The position numbers were made by a program, and so were the translations under genes. DNA of 6,223 nt from contig JACETS010000153.1 of NCBI GenBank assembly GCA_013911195.1, positions 1 to 6,223 on the forward strand. The letters run 5' to 3'. Source of the DNA: Verrucomicrobiales bacterium (GTDB lineage: Bacteria; Verrucomicrobiota; Verrucomicrobiia; Verrucomicrobiales; DEV007). A model generated the notes under the pieces. That model was not told where the DNA came from. It did no database searches and worked only from the letters and a program-made list of their open reading frames with translations. Below are positions 1 through 5,687 of this stretch, piece after piece (position 1 is the stretch's first letter; every line of letters begins with the position of its first letter).

Positions 1-570
1 GTATTAGACTTTATATACTCTGGTGAATGGTATGATATGACTGATGGAAATGGCTACTCGCTAACACCCGTGATGAGTAAAAATCAGAGTCTGGCGCTTG
101 CAAGCGAGAAAGGTTGGCGACCGAGTAGAGATGTTGGTGGGTCACCTGGAAATGATTCAGATCATTTTTTCGGATGGGTATGGAAAAATTTTAGTAATTC
201 TTCTGCGCTTGATTCAAATATTTCGGGTGCATTTGAGGATCCGGATATGGATGGATTAACTAATATTGTCGAATATGCTCTTTCCTGCGACCCTTTATCT
301 AAAGAGCTTAATTACTTTGAAGATCTAGTTGATGTTGAAGGAGAAACTTACTTAACATTTACATATAGTTCTAACTTGGATGCTCCTAATATTGATGTGG
401 TTTTGCAGTTTAGTAGAGATTTAAAACTCTGGTCCGATGCAAATTCTATAACGGTTCCTTATATTTTAAATGCTGTGGATGATGGAAAAAAAGAGGTTAC
501 AGTAATAACTAAAAACCCAATCTCAAATATTGGGCCCCAATATTTTCGCCTCAATATTAAACGATCTTAA
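1..570 (+). CDS. C-terminal end of a secreted lamin-tail-domain protein (5' truncated)
   Basis: The reading frame is open from base 1, so the true start lies upstream; the first Met (base 37) is probably internal. The visible 189 residues have three parts. The first, ending in GEWYDMTDGNGYSLTPV and W(R)PS..VGGSPGND, looks like the last strands of a bacterial lamin-tail domain. The second, near bases 235-285, carries DPDMDG followed by LTNIVEYAL, a D-x-D-x-D-G calcium-loop type motif. The third is a beta-rich module with LTFTYSS, LQFSRDLKLW and a closing YFRLNIKRS. Modules of this order end many large exported proteins of Verrucomicrobiota; the role is usually unknown and may involve surface attachment or polymer binding. 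No catalytic domain is visible in this fragment. It ends 24 nt before the nitroreductase start. Family assignment is from recognised motifs; the function of the whole protein cannot be judged from its tail. Confidence 0.72.
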   Translation, partial: VLDFIYSGEWYDMTDGNGYSLTPVMSKNQSLALASEKGWRPSRDVGGSPGNDSDHFFGWVWKNFSNSSALDSNISGAFEDPDMDGLTNIVEYALSCDPLSKELNYFEDLVDVEGETYLTFTYSSNLDAPNIDVVLQFSRDLKLWSDANSITVPYILNAVDDGKKEVTVITKNPISNIGPQYFRLNIKRS

Positions 571-594
571 AATTCGATTTCTATCTCATAAAAA

Positions 595-1197
595 ATGCCA
601 CAAAAATTTCCTATTACTGAAATTATTAGACATCGCAGAACCGTAAAGCCTGCGCTAATGGACCCTGATCTGGAGGTGCCCGAAGAATTAATTAATGAGT
701 TGCTAGAAAATGCTAACTGGGCGCCTACTCATGGGTTCACCGAGCCATGGAGGTTTACAATTTTCTCCGGCGAAAATCGTCTTCTTCTCGGAAAAAAATT
801 ACAGTCTCTGTATAGTGAACTGACTCCTAAAGATTCGTACCGCGAGGATAAATTTGAAAAGTTAGGTCAGAATCCAACACTTGCTCCATTAGTAATTGCG
901 ATTTGTATGAAGAGAGGGGCTAATCCTAAAATCCCTGAAATTGAAGAAATTGAAGCGGTCGCTTGTGCTGTCCAAAACATGCATCTTACTGCAGCAGCGG
1001 CCGGCTTAGGTGCTTTCTGGTCTTCACCGCCTATTTTAGATTCTGAGGGCATGAGAACATTTTTAGACTTAGATCTTCAGGACCACTGTTTGGGCTTATT
1101 CTATCTCGGTTGGCTTAAAGAGGGGCAAGAATGGCCAAAAAGCTCAAGATCTCCGATTAATGATAAGGTGATTTGGTTTGATAACGAGGATAAATGA
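595..1197 (+). CDS. Nitroreductase family protein (YdjA-like, FMN-dependent)
   Basis: This 200-residue protein is about the usual size for small single-domain nitroreductases, which bind FMN and use NAD(P)H to reduce nitro groups, quinones or similar acceptors in the cytoplasm, usually as homodimers. The N-terminal I-x-x-RRTVK (residues 11-18) and NWAPTHGFTEPWRF (41-54) are the phosphate- and isoalloxazine-contacting segments typical of the family; the P-T-H-G-x-x-x-P-W pattern resembles the YdjA subgroup. AVACAVQNMHLTAAAAGLGAFW (120-142) and LFYLGW (168-173) are the later conserved core segments. The ATG is preceded by CTCATAAAA with no Shine-Dalgarno sequence, and no better in-frame start is seen. 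The physiological substrate cannot be told from sequence. It lies 24 nt after the preceding gene with no clear terminator between them, so read-through is possible, but no shared function is apparent. Confidence 0.9.
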   Translation: MPQKFPITEIIRHRRTVKPALMDPDLEVPEELINELLENANWAPTHGFTEPWRFTIFSGENRLLLGKKLQSLYSELTPKDSYREDKFEKLGQNPTLAPLVIAICMKRGANPKIPEIEEIEAVACAVQNMHLTAAAAGLGAFWSSPPILDSEGMRTFLDLDLQDHCLGLFYLGWLKEGQEWPKSSRSPINDKVIWFDNEDK

Positions 1198-1237
1198 TTA
1201 TTTGAAGATTTTTAATAATCTATGATATTTGAATCTT
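1198..1237 (+). promoter_or_regulatory. Candidate promoter region of rnpB
   Basis: This AT-rich 40-nt gap lies between the nitroreductase stop and the first base of the RNase P P1 helix. TATGAT at 1221-1226 resembles a -10 box, though it sits slightly far from the RNA start. An alternative is TTGAAG (1202-1207) with GATATT (1224-1229) at 16-nt spacing, which would place the start close to base 1237. Neither is a strong consensus match, so only the general location is supported. Confidence 0.3.
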
Positions 1238-1650
1238 GAAGTACCTGAGACAGTCGCTCAATGACATAATTTCGTTGAGAGGAAAGTCCGGACACCTCAA
1301 GGCAGCATCGCCGCATGAAAATGCGGGAAGTTGATGGCTAAAGCCTCAGCTTACGGAAAGTGTCGCAGAAAATATACCGCCTCTTTTGGCATTAGCTGAA
1401 TTAGGTAAGGGTGAAATGGCGAGTTAAGAGCTCACCGCCCCAAGGGTAACTGAGGGGGCATGACAAACCCCGTGCGGTGCAAGACAGAACAGGGAAAACG
1501 GGTTGCCTGCCCGGCCTCTAACGAGATGATCCCGGGTAATAGTCGCAGCATGGTTCGCCCAGCTCCTGTTTACAGGAAGATAAATGGCTGTCACCTAGCT
1601 GGTCTTTGGCTGGTTAGGATACAGAATCCGGCTTATGAGGGTGCTTCCTT
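1238..1650 (+). ncRNA. rnpB: RNase P RNA (M1-type catalytic RNA)
   Basis: This is the ribozyme that, with the RnpA protein, cuts 5' leaders from pre-tRNAs. The 5' conserved block GAGGAAAGTCCGGAC lies at 1279-1293 and the 3' block ACAGAATCCGGCTTAT at 1621-1636; together they form helix P4 with its characteristic bulged U (1287). The closing pair of P4 is A1292-U1627, where E. coli has G-C, so both sides changed together. The middle block AGGTAAGGGTGAAA (1403-1416) and the following TTAAGAG-CTCACCGCC region match the usual core. P1 is formed by GAAGTACC (1238-1245) with GGTGCTTC (1640-1647), 8 pairs with one G-U, which sets the ends to within a few bases. AGACAGTCGC follows P1 as in E. coli. 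The size of about 410 nt and the block order suggest the ancestral type A architecture. The apparent reading frame at 1460-1675 lies within this RNA and is not a gene. Confidence 0.97.
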
Positions 1651-1659
1651 AAATAAAAG

Positions 1660-1690
1660 TGTCCTGGCCGCCTAATCCGCGGTCAGGACA
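1660..1690. terminator. Strong 12-bp hairpin downstream of rnpB
   Basis: TGTCCTGGCCGC (1660-1671) pairs with GCGGTCAGGACA (1679-1690) around the 7-nt loop CTAATCC, giving 12 continuous pairs with a single G-U. It begins 12 nt after the RNase P P1 helix. In the plus direction the stem is followed by AACCTTACTC, so the U-tract of an intrinsic terminator is missing. Read on the minus strand, the same stem is followed by CTTTTATTT. It may end or protect the rnpB transcript, act as a terminator against antisense transcription, or both. The structure is certain from the sequence; the role is inferred. Confidence 0.6.
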
Positions 1691-1754
1691 AACCTTACTC
1701 AACAAAGGCTTGGAATGATCCCATTCTTGCACTAATGATGATGAGATTTCGATT
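1691..1754 (+). other. Upstream region of fabV, no clear promoter
   Basis: These 64 nt between the hairpin and the fabV start contain a small inverted repeat, GAATG-ATCC-CATTC (1713-1726). They also hold TTGGAA (1710-1715), a possible -35, but the hexamer 17 nt further on (TAATGA) is a poor -10. fabV therefore either uses a weak promoter here or is reached by read-through from rnpB. Just before the ATG, GATGAG is at best a weak ribosome-binding sequence. Confidence 0.3.
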
Positions 1755-2942
1755 ATGATTATTACTCCAAAAATTAGAGGTTTTATTTGTACAACCGCTC
1801 ACCCCGATGGTTGTGAATCTCATGTCCGACAGCAGGTCGAATACGTGAAGCGACAATCTCCATTAGAATATTCACCAAAAAAAGTTTTAGTTATTGGTTC
1901 TTCAACTGGTTATGGCTTGGCTTCTCGAATCGTTCCTGCATTTGCCGGTGAGGCCGACACCTTAGGAGTCTTTTTTGAAAGACCTGCTAACGAGAGAAAG
2001 TCAGCTAGTTCCGGCTGGTATAATAGTGCGGCCTTTGAAAAAATGGCAAAGGATAAAGGTCTCTATGCAAAGAGCATTAACGGAGATGCTTTTTCTGATG
2101 AGATAAAAAATAAAACCATTCAGGAAATTAAGAATCATATGGGTCAGGTGGACTGTGTGATTTACTCGCTGGCATCTCCAAGAAGGCAAGATCCTAAATC
2201 AGGAGATATTTATAAGTCCTGCCTAAAACCTATAGGTCAAACCTATACTCAAAAAACTGTTAATACTGACAAAGCCGAAGTAGAAGAGATTACGATCGAG
2301 CCGGCGACTGATGACGAGATTAATCAAACTGTTAAGGTAATGGGAGGAGAGGACTGGGAGTTGTGGATGGATGCATTAGGTGAGGCTGATGTTTTAGCGC
2401 CTTCGGTAACTACCATAGCCTATTCTTATATTGGCCCTGAACTCACATGGTCAGTTTACAAGGATGGAACAATTGGTAGGGCAAAAATTCATTTGGAAGA
2501 GAGCTGTCAAAGAATTAATCAAAAGATAGCTGCTGATGGAGGACGGGCGTTTGTATCAGTTAACAAAGCTGTAGTGACACAGGCAAGTTCTGCAATTCCT
2601 GTTGTCCCGCTATATATCAGTGTGCTTTTCAAAAAAATGAAAGAAGAGGGTATTCATGAGGATTGTATAGAGCAAATCTATCGCCTTTTTTCAGATAGAT
2701 TGACCGAGGATCCTCAGCTTGATAGTGATGGCCGCATAAGAATTGATGATTGGGAAATGCGGGAAGATATACAACAGTGCGTTGCGGATACTTGGCAAAA
2801 AATAAGCACCGACAACCTTTCAGAAGTATCAGATTTTGAAGGTTACCAAAGCGATTTTCTAAAACTTTTTGGATTCGGTCTTTCTGATGTTAATTATGAT
2901 GCCGAAACTGACCCGATCAGAGAAATTGATTTGGTACAGTAA
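1755..2942 (+). CDS. fabV: Enoyl-[acyl-carrier-protein] reductase FabV / trans-2-enoyl-CoA reductase
   Basis: FabV carries out the last step of each fatty-acid elongation round, NADH-dependent reduction of trans-2-enoyl-ACP (or enoyl-CoA), in the cytoplasm. The 395-residue length is standard. The N-terminus MIITPKIRGFICTTAHPDGC is the family signature. A Rossmann nucleotide loop GSSTGYG is at 48-54, followed by FFERP (73-77), whose acidic residue E75 is placed to favour NADH over NADPH, and NGDAFS (109-114). The catalytic Tyr-x8-Lys is complete: Y235 (in WSVYKDG) and K244 (in GRAK), the same numbers as in characterised FabV enzymes. NKAVVTQASSAIPVVPLY (270-287) is the conserved segment near the substrate pocket, and the C-terminal domain (about 320-385) is present. 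FabV enzymes are known to tolerate triclosan better than FabI; whether that holds here is inferred. It lies 21 nt before dgkA, probably in the same transcript. Confidence 0.97.
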   Translation: MIITPKIRGFICTTAHPDGCESHVRQQVEYVKRQSPLEYSPKKVLVIGSSTGYGLASRIVPAFAGEADTLGVFFERPANERKSASSGWYNSAAFEKMAKDKGLYAKSINGDAFSDEIKNKTIQEIKNHMGQVDCVIYSLASPRRQDPKSGDIYKSCLKPIGQTYTQKTVNTDKAEVEEITIEPATDDEINQTVKVMGGEDWELWMDALGEADVLAPSVTTIAYSYIGPELTWSVYKDGTIGRAKIHLEESCQRINQKIAADGGRAFVSVNKAVVTQASSAIPVVPLYISVLFKKMKEEGIHEDCIEQIYRLFSDRLTEDPQLDSDGRIRIDDWEMREDIQQCVADTWQKISTDNLSEVSDFEGYQSDFLKLFGFGLSDVNYDAETDPIREIDLVQ

Positions 2943-2963
2943 ATAAGAAAACTCCTTGTTAAT

Positions 2964-3341
2964 ATGGTGAATGAAATCAAAAGATTGATCAAATCTTTTG
3001 GCCATGCTCTCAAGGGGCTTAAATTTCTTTTTTCAAGTCAAAGAAATGCAGTCATTCACCTTCTCTTGATGTTTTGCGCGATTGTGATGGGCTTTATGTT
3101 ACAAATTTCTAACTCAGAATGGATCATGATTATTTTGTGCTCTGCATTAGTGATAGCTGCAGAAGCTTTCAATACGGCTCTTGAAAAAATGGCTGATGCG
3201 ATTCATCCTGATAAAAATGATGGAATAGGTAATGCCAAAGACTTGGCTGCCGGCTCAGTACTCATAACGGCGATTGCAGCTCTCATCGTAGGCATTATAA
3301 TATTTCTTCCTAAACTGTATTCATGGGTCAACTCGATTTAG
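2964..3341 (+). CDS. dgkA: Diacylglycerol kinase / undecaprenol kinase, small integral-membrane type
   Basis: This 125-residue inner-membrane enzyme uses ATP to phosphorylate a lipid alcohol: diacylglycerol in E. coli DgkA, undecaprenol in many other bacteria. Three hydrophobic segments (about 29-48, 53-68 and 95-117) follow an amphipathic N-terminus with GHALKGLKFLF. The family signature AEAFNTALEKMADAIHP (66-82) contains the catalytic-type Glu67 plus Asn70, Glu74 and Asp78; AKDLAAGSV (91-99) supplies the Lys-Asp pair. The N-terminal SSQRNAVIH (24-32) aligns with the stretch carrying E. coli Glu28, a metal ligand, and here that position appears to be Gln26. The RNAVIH pattern looks more like undecaprenol-kinase-type members, so substrate is left open. 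The ATG at 2964 has no Shine-Dalgarno sequence; a GTG follows directly. The last 19 nt overlap the next gene in another frame, which suggests translational coupling. Confidence 0.93.
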   Translation: MVNEIKRLIKSFGHALKGLKFLFSSQRNAVIHLLLMFCAIVMGFMLQISNSEWIMIILCSALVIAAEAFNTALEKMADAIHPDKNDGIGNAKDLAAGSVLITAIAALIVGIIIFLPKLYSWVNSI

Positions 3342-4699
3342 CTCAATCATTAACAGCTTTGATAGGTGAGAATAAGATTTCCACCTCTCAACCTGATATT
3401 GAAGCTCATAGCATCGATAAATGGCTAGTCAGCCATCCTCCTGATGTAGTTGTTTTTGCGGAGTCTACCGAAGACGTAGTCCGTGTGATGAGATTTGCTT
3501 ATGAGAATAAAGTGCCGGTCACTACACGCGGTGCTGGAGTCGGATATGTTGGGGGTGCGGTTCCAATCCACGGAGGAATTGTTCTTTCGGTTGCGAGAAT
3601 GAATCAAATTAAAGAAATTAATCCTGAGGATGGTGTTGCTGTCGCTGAGCCTGGTGTGATAACCGGCGATTTACAGGAAAGAGTCAAAGAGTTGGGATAC
3701 TTTTATCCACCTGACCCCGCCAGTCTTAAGGAGTGTAGTCTCGGAGGAAATGTTGCAACCAATGCCGGTGGACCTCGATGTCTTAAATACGGAGTAACGA
3801 GGCATTATGTTTTAGGTCTTGAAGTGGTTTTGTCAGACGGTTCTGTTGTTCGGTTGGGTGGTCGATGTCATAAAAATAAAACGGGCTTTGATTTGATTGG
3901 AATGTTTGTTGGATCAGAAGGTCTGCTTGGGATAGTGACAGAAATTACCTGTCGGATCATACCAAACCCTCCTGCAAGAGCTATGGTTTCATGTACTTTT
4001 TCAAGTTTTTCGGAGGCAGCGACAGTCGTACAAAAGATTCTTGGATCAGGGTATTTACCTGCCGCCCTTGAGATTGCTGACAGATTTACTCTACAAGCAG
4101 CCCGTAATCATGTTGGATCTGATATGATTCCAGAGGGAAATGCCTTTCTTCTTGTTGAGCTCGATGGTCAAGAAAAGTCTGTAGGGATAGAAGTCGAATC
4201 ACTCTCGGAATTAATTCAAGAGAATGGAGCAATGACCCTCGACTTTGCGAAGGACGAATCTGGATGTGATGATATTTGGGAAATTCGAAGAGCTTTTAGT
4301 TATAGTTTAAGAGCGACTGGGTTAACTAAGCTTAATGAGGATATTGTTGTGCCTCGAGGAAGACTCGTTGATCTGGTAAAATTTTGTGAAGATTTACAGA
4401 GAGACATTAATATGCCTATTGCCTGTTTTGGTCATGCAGGAGATGGTAATATTCATGTTAATGTGATGGTAGAGGACATTCACATTGAGGATAACCGTGT
4501 ACGTTCAGATGAAGCCTTGGATCGACTATTTAAAAAAGTTATCAGTATGGATGGAGTTGTTAGTGGAGAGCATGGAATTGGAATTGCTAAAAAGAAGTGG
4601 TTTGAAGAGGCATTAAATCAAGGGGCTATAGATTTGCACAAAAGGCTTAAAGATGTCCTTGATCCAAAATCCGTACTTAACCCTGGTAAGTTTTTATAA
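3323..4699 (+). CDS. glcD: FAD-binding oxidase/dehydrogenase, GlcD (glycolate oxidase / D-lactate dehydrogenase) family
   Basis: This 458-residue flavoprotein belongs to the family that oxidises 2-hydroxy acids such as glycolate or D-lactate. The FAD-binding half holds PVTTRGAGVGYVGGAVP (65-81), with the pyrophosphate-binding loop, PPDPASLKECSLGGNVATNAGG (129-150) and FVGSEGLLGIVTEIT (195-209). The C-terminal half carries NEDIVVPRG (338-346), the metal-site motif HAGDGNIH (371-378) and SGEHGIG (414-420), closing with DPKSVLNPGKFL. All expected motifs are present, with no frameshift. No GlcE or iron-sulfur GlcF partner is next to it, so it may work alone or with distant partners; the exact substrate is not determined. 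The start at 3323 lies inside the end of dgkA and has no Shine-Dalgarno sequence. It is preferred because the next in-frame Met is residue 56, well inside the conserved fold, and residues 6-34 match the usual family N-terminus. Confidence 0.92.
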   Translation: MGQLDLAQSLTALIGENKISTSQPDIEAHSIDKWLVSHPPDVVVFAESTEDVVRVMRFAYENKVPVTTRGAGVGYVGGAVPIHGGIVLSVARMNQIKEINPEDGVAVAEPGVITGDLQERVKELGYFYPPDPASLKECSLGGNVATNAGGPRCLKYGVTRHYVLGLEVVLSDGSVVRLGGRCHKNKTGFDLIGMFVGSEGLLGIVTEITCRIIPNPPARAMVSCTFSSFSEAATVVQKILGSGYLPAALEIADRFTLQAARNHVGSDMIPEGNAFLLVELDGQEKSVGIEVESLSELIQENGAMTLDFAKDESGCDDIWEIRRAFSYSLRATGLTKLNEDIVVPRGRLVDLVKFCEDLQRDINMPIACFGHAGDGNIHVNVMVEDIHIEDNRVRSDEALDRLFKKVISMDGVVSGEHGIGIAKKKWFEEALNQGAIDLHKRLKDVLDPKSVLNPGKFL

Positions 4700-4718
4700 T
4701 TAATAACAATCTAAAATA

Positions 4719-5576
4719 ATGAAGGAATTTTTATTAGTACTCATCTTATTTCCGCTTCAATCATTTGTATCCGCTTTTGAGATTGATGCTTTATCATTCA
4801 ATATTCGTTTCGATACTTCTAAAGACGGAGAAAATGCTTGGCCGAAAAGGAAGGAAATGGTTGGGCAATGGGTTAAATCTGAATCACCGGATGTGATAGG
4901 ATTACAGGAAGCTCTCAGGCATCAGATCGATGATATTAAAAAAGTAGCAACTGCTTATTCTGAATATGGTGTTGGAAGAGATGACGGTAAGAGTCGAGGC
5001 GAACATTGTACAATCCTGTATCTTAAAAAACGATTTAGTTTGGACAAAAGTGATTGCGGTACATTTTGGTTTAGTGATACCCCAGAAAAAGTCGCCTCAA
5101 AGTCATGGGGAAATGAGATACCACGAATTTGCACTTGGGCCAGATTCATTGAGAAGAATACCGACAAGGGATTTTACGTATACAACGTTCATTATGACCA
5201 TCGGAGTCAACCCAGCCGACTTGGAGCGTCAGAATTAATTATTCAAAGAATTTCCAAAAGGAAACGATCCAATGAACCGATTATTTTGATGGGTGATTTT
5301 AACGCTAGTGAAAATAACCCAGCGATTAAAATATTTAAAGATGAGCCATTAAATCTGGTCGATACTTTCCGAGTTGTTAAACCTGATGAAAAAATGGTGA
5401 AAACTTTCCACGGTTTTAGGGGTGGCTCATTCAGCGGTGGAAAGATTGACCATGTTTTCATGCTTCCAAAAATGGGCAAAGTCAGTTCAGCTGAAATCGT
5501 CCGCTTTAACAAAGAAAAGAGATATCTATCCGATCATTATCCTGTCAGAGCAAAGCTCAGTTTCATTACCGACTGA
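4719..5576 (+). CDS. Exported endonuclease/exonuclease/phosphatase-family hydrolase
   Basis: The 285-residue protein has the four-layer EEP (DNase I-like) fold, which cleaves phosphodiester or phosphomonoester bonds with a divalent metal. All catalytic blocks are visible: SFNIR (Asn28), GLQE (Gln63-Glu64), NVHYDH (His158, Asp160), MGDFNA (Asp193, Asn195), KIDHV (Asp244-His245) and SDHYPV (Asp272-His273). Residues 1-19 form a signal peptide, with Lys2, a hydrophobic core and VSA before the likely cut, so it probably acts in the periplasm or outside the cell. The substrate cannot be assigned: relatives cleave nucleic acids, sphingomyelin, inositol phosphates or sugar phosphates. The F-N-I-R-x-D start and the W-x-x-R-K block resemble the secreted members common in marine Bacteroidota and Verrucomicrobiota. 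It starts 19 nt after glcD with no ribosome-binding sequence, consistent with being the last gene of the fabV run. Confidence 0.9.
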   Translation: MKEFLLVLILFPLQSFVSAFEIDALSFNIRFDTSKDGENAWPKRKEMVGQWVKSESPDVIGLQEALRHQIDDIKKVATAYSEYGVGRDDGKSRGEHCTILYLKKRFSLDKSDCGTFWFSDTPEKVASKSWGNEIPRICTWARFIEKNTDKGFYVYNVHYDHRSQPSRLGASELIIQRISKRKRSNEPIILMGDFNASENNPAIKIFKDEPLNLVDTFRVVKPDEKMVKTFHGFRGGSFSGGKIDHVFMLPKMGKVSSAEIVRFNKEKRYLSDHYPVRAKLSFITD

Positions 5577-5588
5577 TTTTCAGCGATT

Positions 5589-5609
5589 TATGTTGAAATA
5601 ATCAACATA
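5589..5609. repeat. 8-bp inverted repeat abutting the amtB promoter
   Basis: TATGTTGA (5589-5596) and TCAACATA (5602-5609) are perfect inverted arms around AATAA. The repeat ends one base before the -24 element of the promoter that follows. It could be an operator for a dimeric regulator. Alternatively it could form a weak hairpin at the end of the preceding transcript, though no U-tract follows. It does not match the usual NtrC site (TGCACC-N5-GGTGCA). Confidence 0.5.
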
Positions 5610-5611
5610 CT

Positions 5612-5626
5612 TGGCATAAAAAATGC
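5612..5626 (+). promoter_or_regulatory. Sigma-54 (-24/-12) promoter of amtB
   Basis: TGGCATAAAAAATGC matches the RpoN consensus TGGCAC-N5-TTGC: the invariant GG (5613-5614) and GC (5625-5626) are both present at exactly the required distance of 12. The predicted transcription start is near base 5638, about 50 nt before the ATG. Ammonium transporter genes are classic RpoN/NtrC targets, so the context supports the call. A sigma-70-like TATACT (5631-5636) lies just downstream, but its best partner TTGGCA is only 14 nt away, too close for a normal promoter. Confidence 0.7.
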
Positions 5627-5643
5627 TTCTTATACTTAGTAAT

Positions 5644-5660
5644 TAGGTGCTTAGCGCCTA
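5644..5660 (+). other. Small hairpin in the predicted amtB leader
   Basis: TAGGTGC (5644-5650) pairs with GCGCCTA (5654-5660) over a TTA loop, 7 pairs with one G-U. It would lie at about +7 to +23 of the sigma-54 transcript and 27 nt before the start codon. It could stabilise the mRNA 5' end; as DNA it is an imperfect dyad and might bind a regulator. Role unknown. Confidence 0.35.
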
Positions 5661-5687
5661 CTCTGTTAAACCTATAACCTACTAAAA

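Noticed and set aside
1460..1675. Open reading frame of 71 codons between nitroreductase and fabV
   Set aside because: It lies inside the RNase P RNA and its downstream hairpin; the sequence is explained by conserved RNA blocks and the peptide resembles no protein.
1713..1726. Inverted repeat GAATG-ATCC-CATTC upstream of fabV as an operator or terminator
   Set aside because: Arms are only 5 bp, there is no U-tract, and repeats this short are expected by chance.
867..3607. Minus-strand frames at 867-1052, 2001-2189 and 3425-3607
   Set aside because: They are antisense to nitroreductase, fabV and the oxidase, are short, and have no recognisable features.
4955..5512. Minus-strand frames (4955-5167, 5243-5512) and a plus-strand frame (4966-5238)
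   Set aside because: All lie within the secreted hydrolase gene, which carries every catalytic motif in its own frame; the alternatives show no recognisable domain.
5611..5636. Sigma-70 promoter TTGGCA with TATACT before amtB
   Set aside because: The spacer is 14 nt, well below the 16-18 nt normally needed; the same bases fit a sigma-54 promoter with exact spacing.
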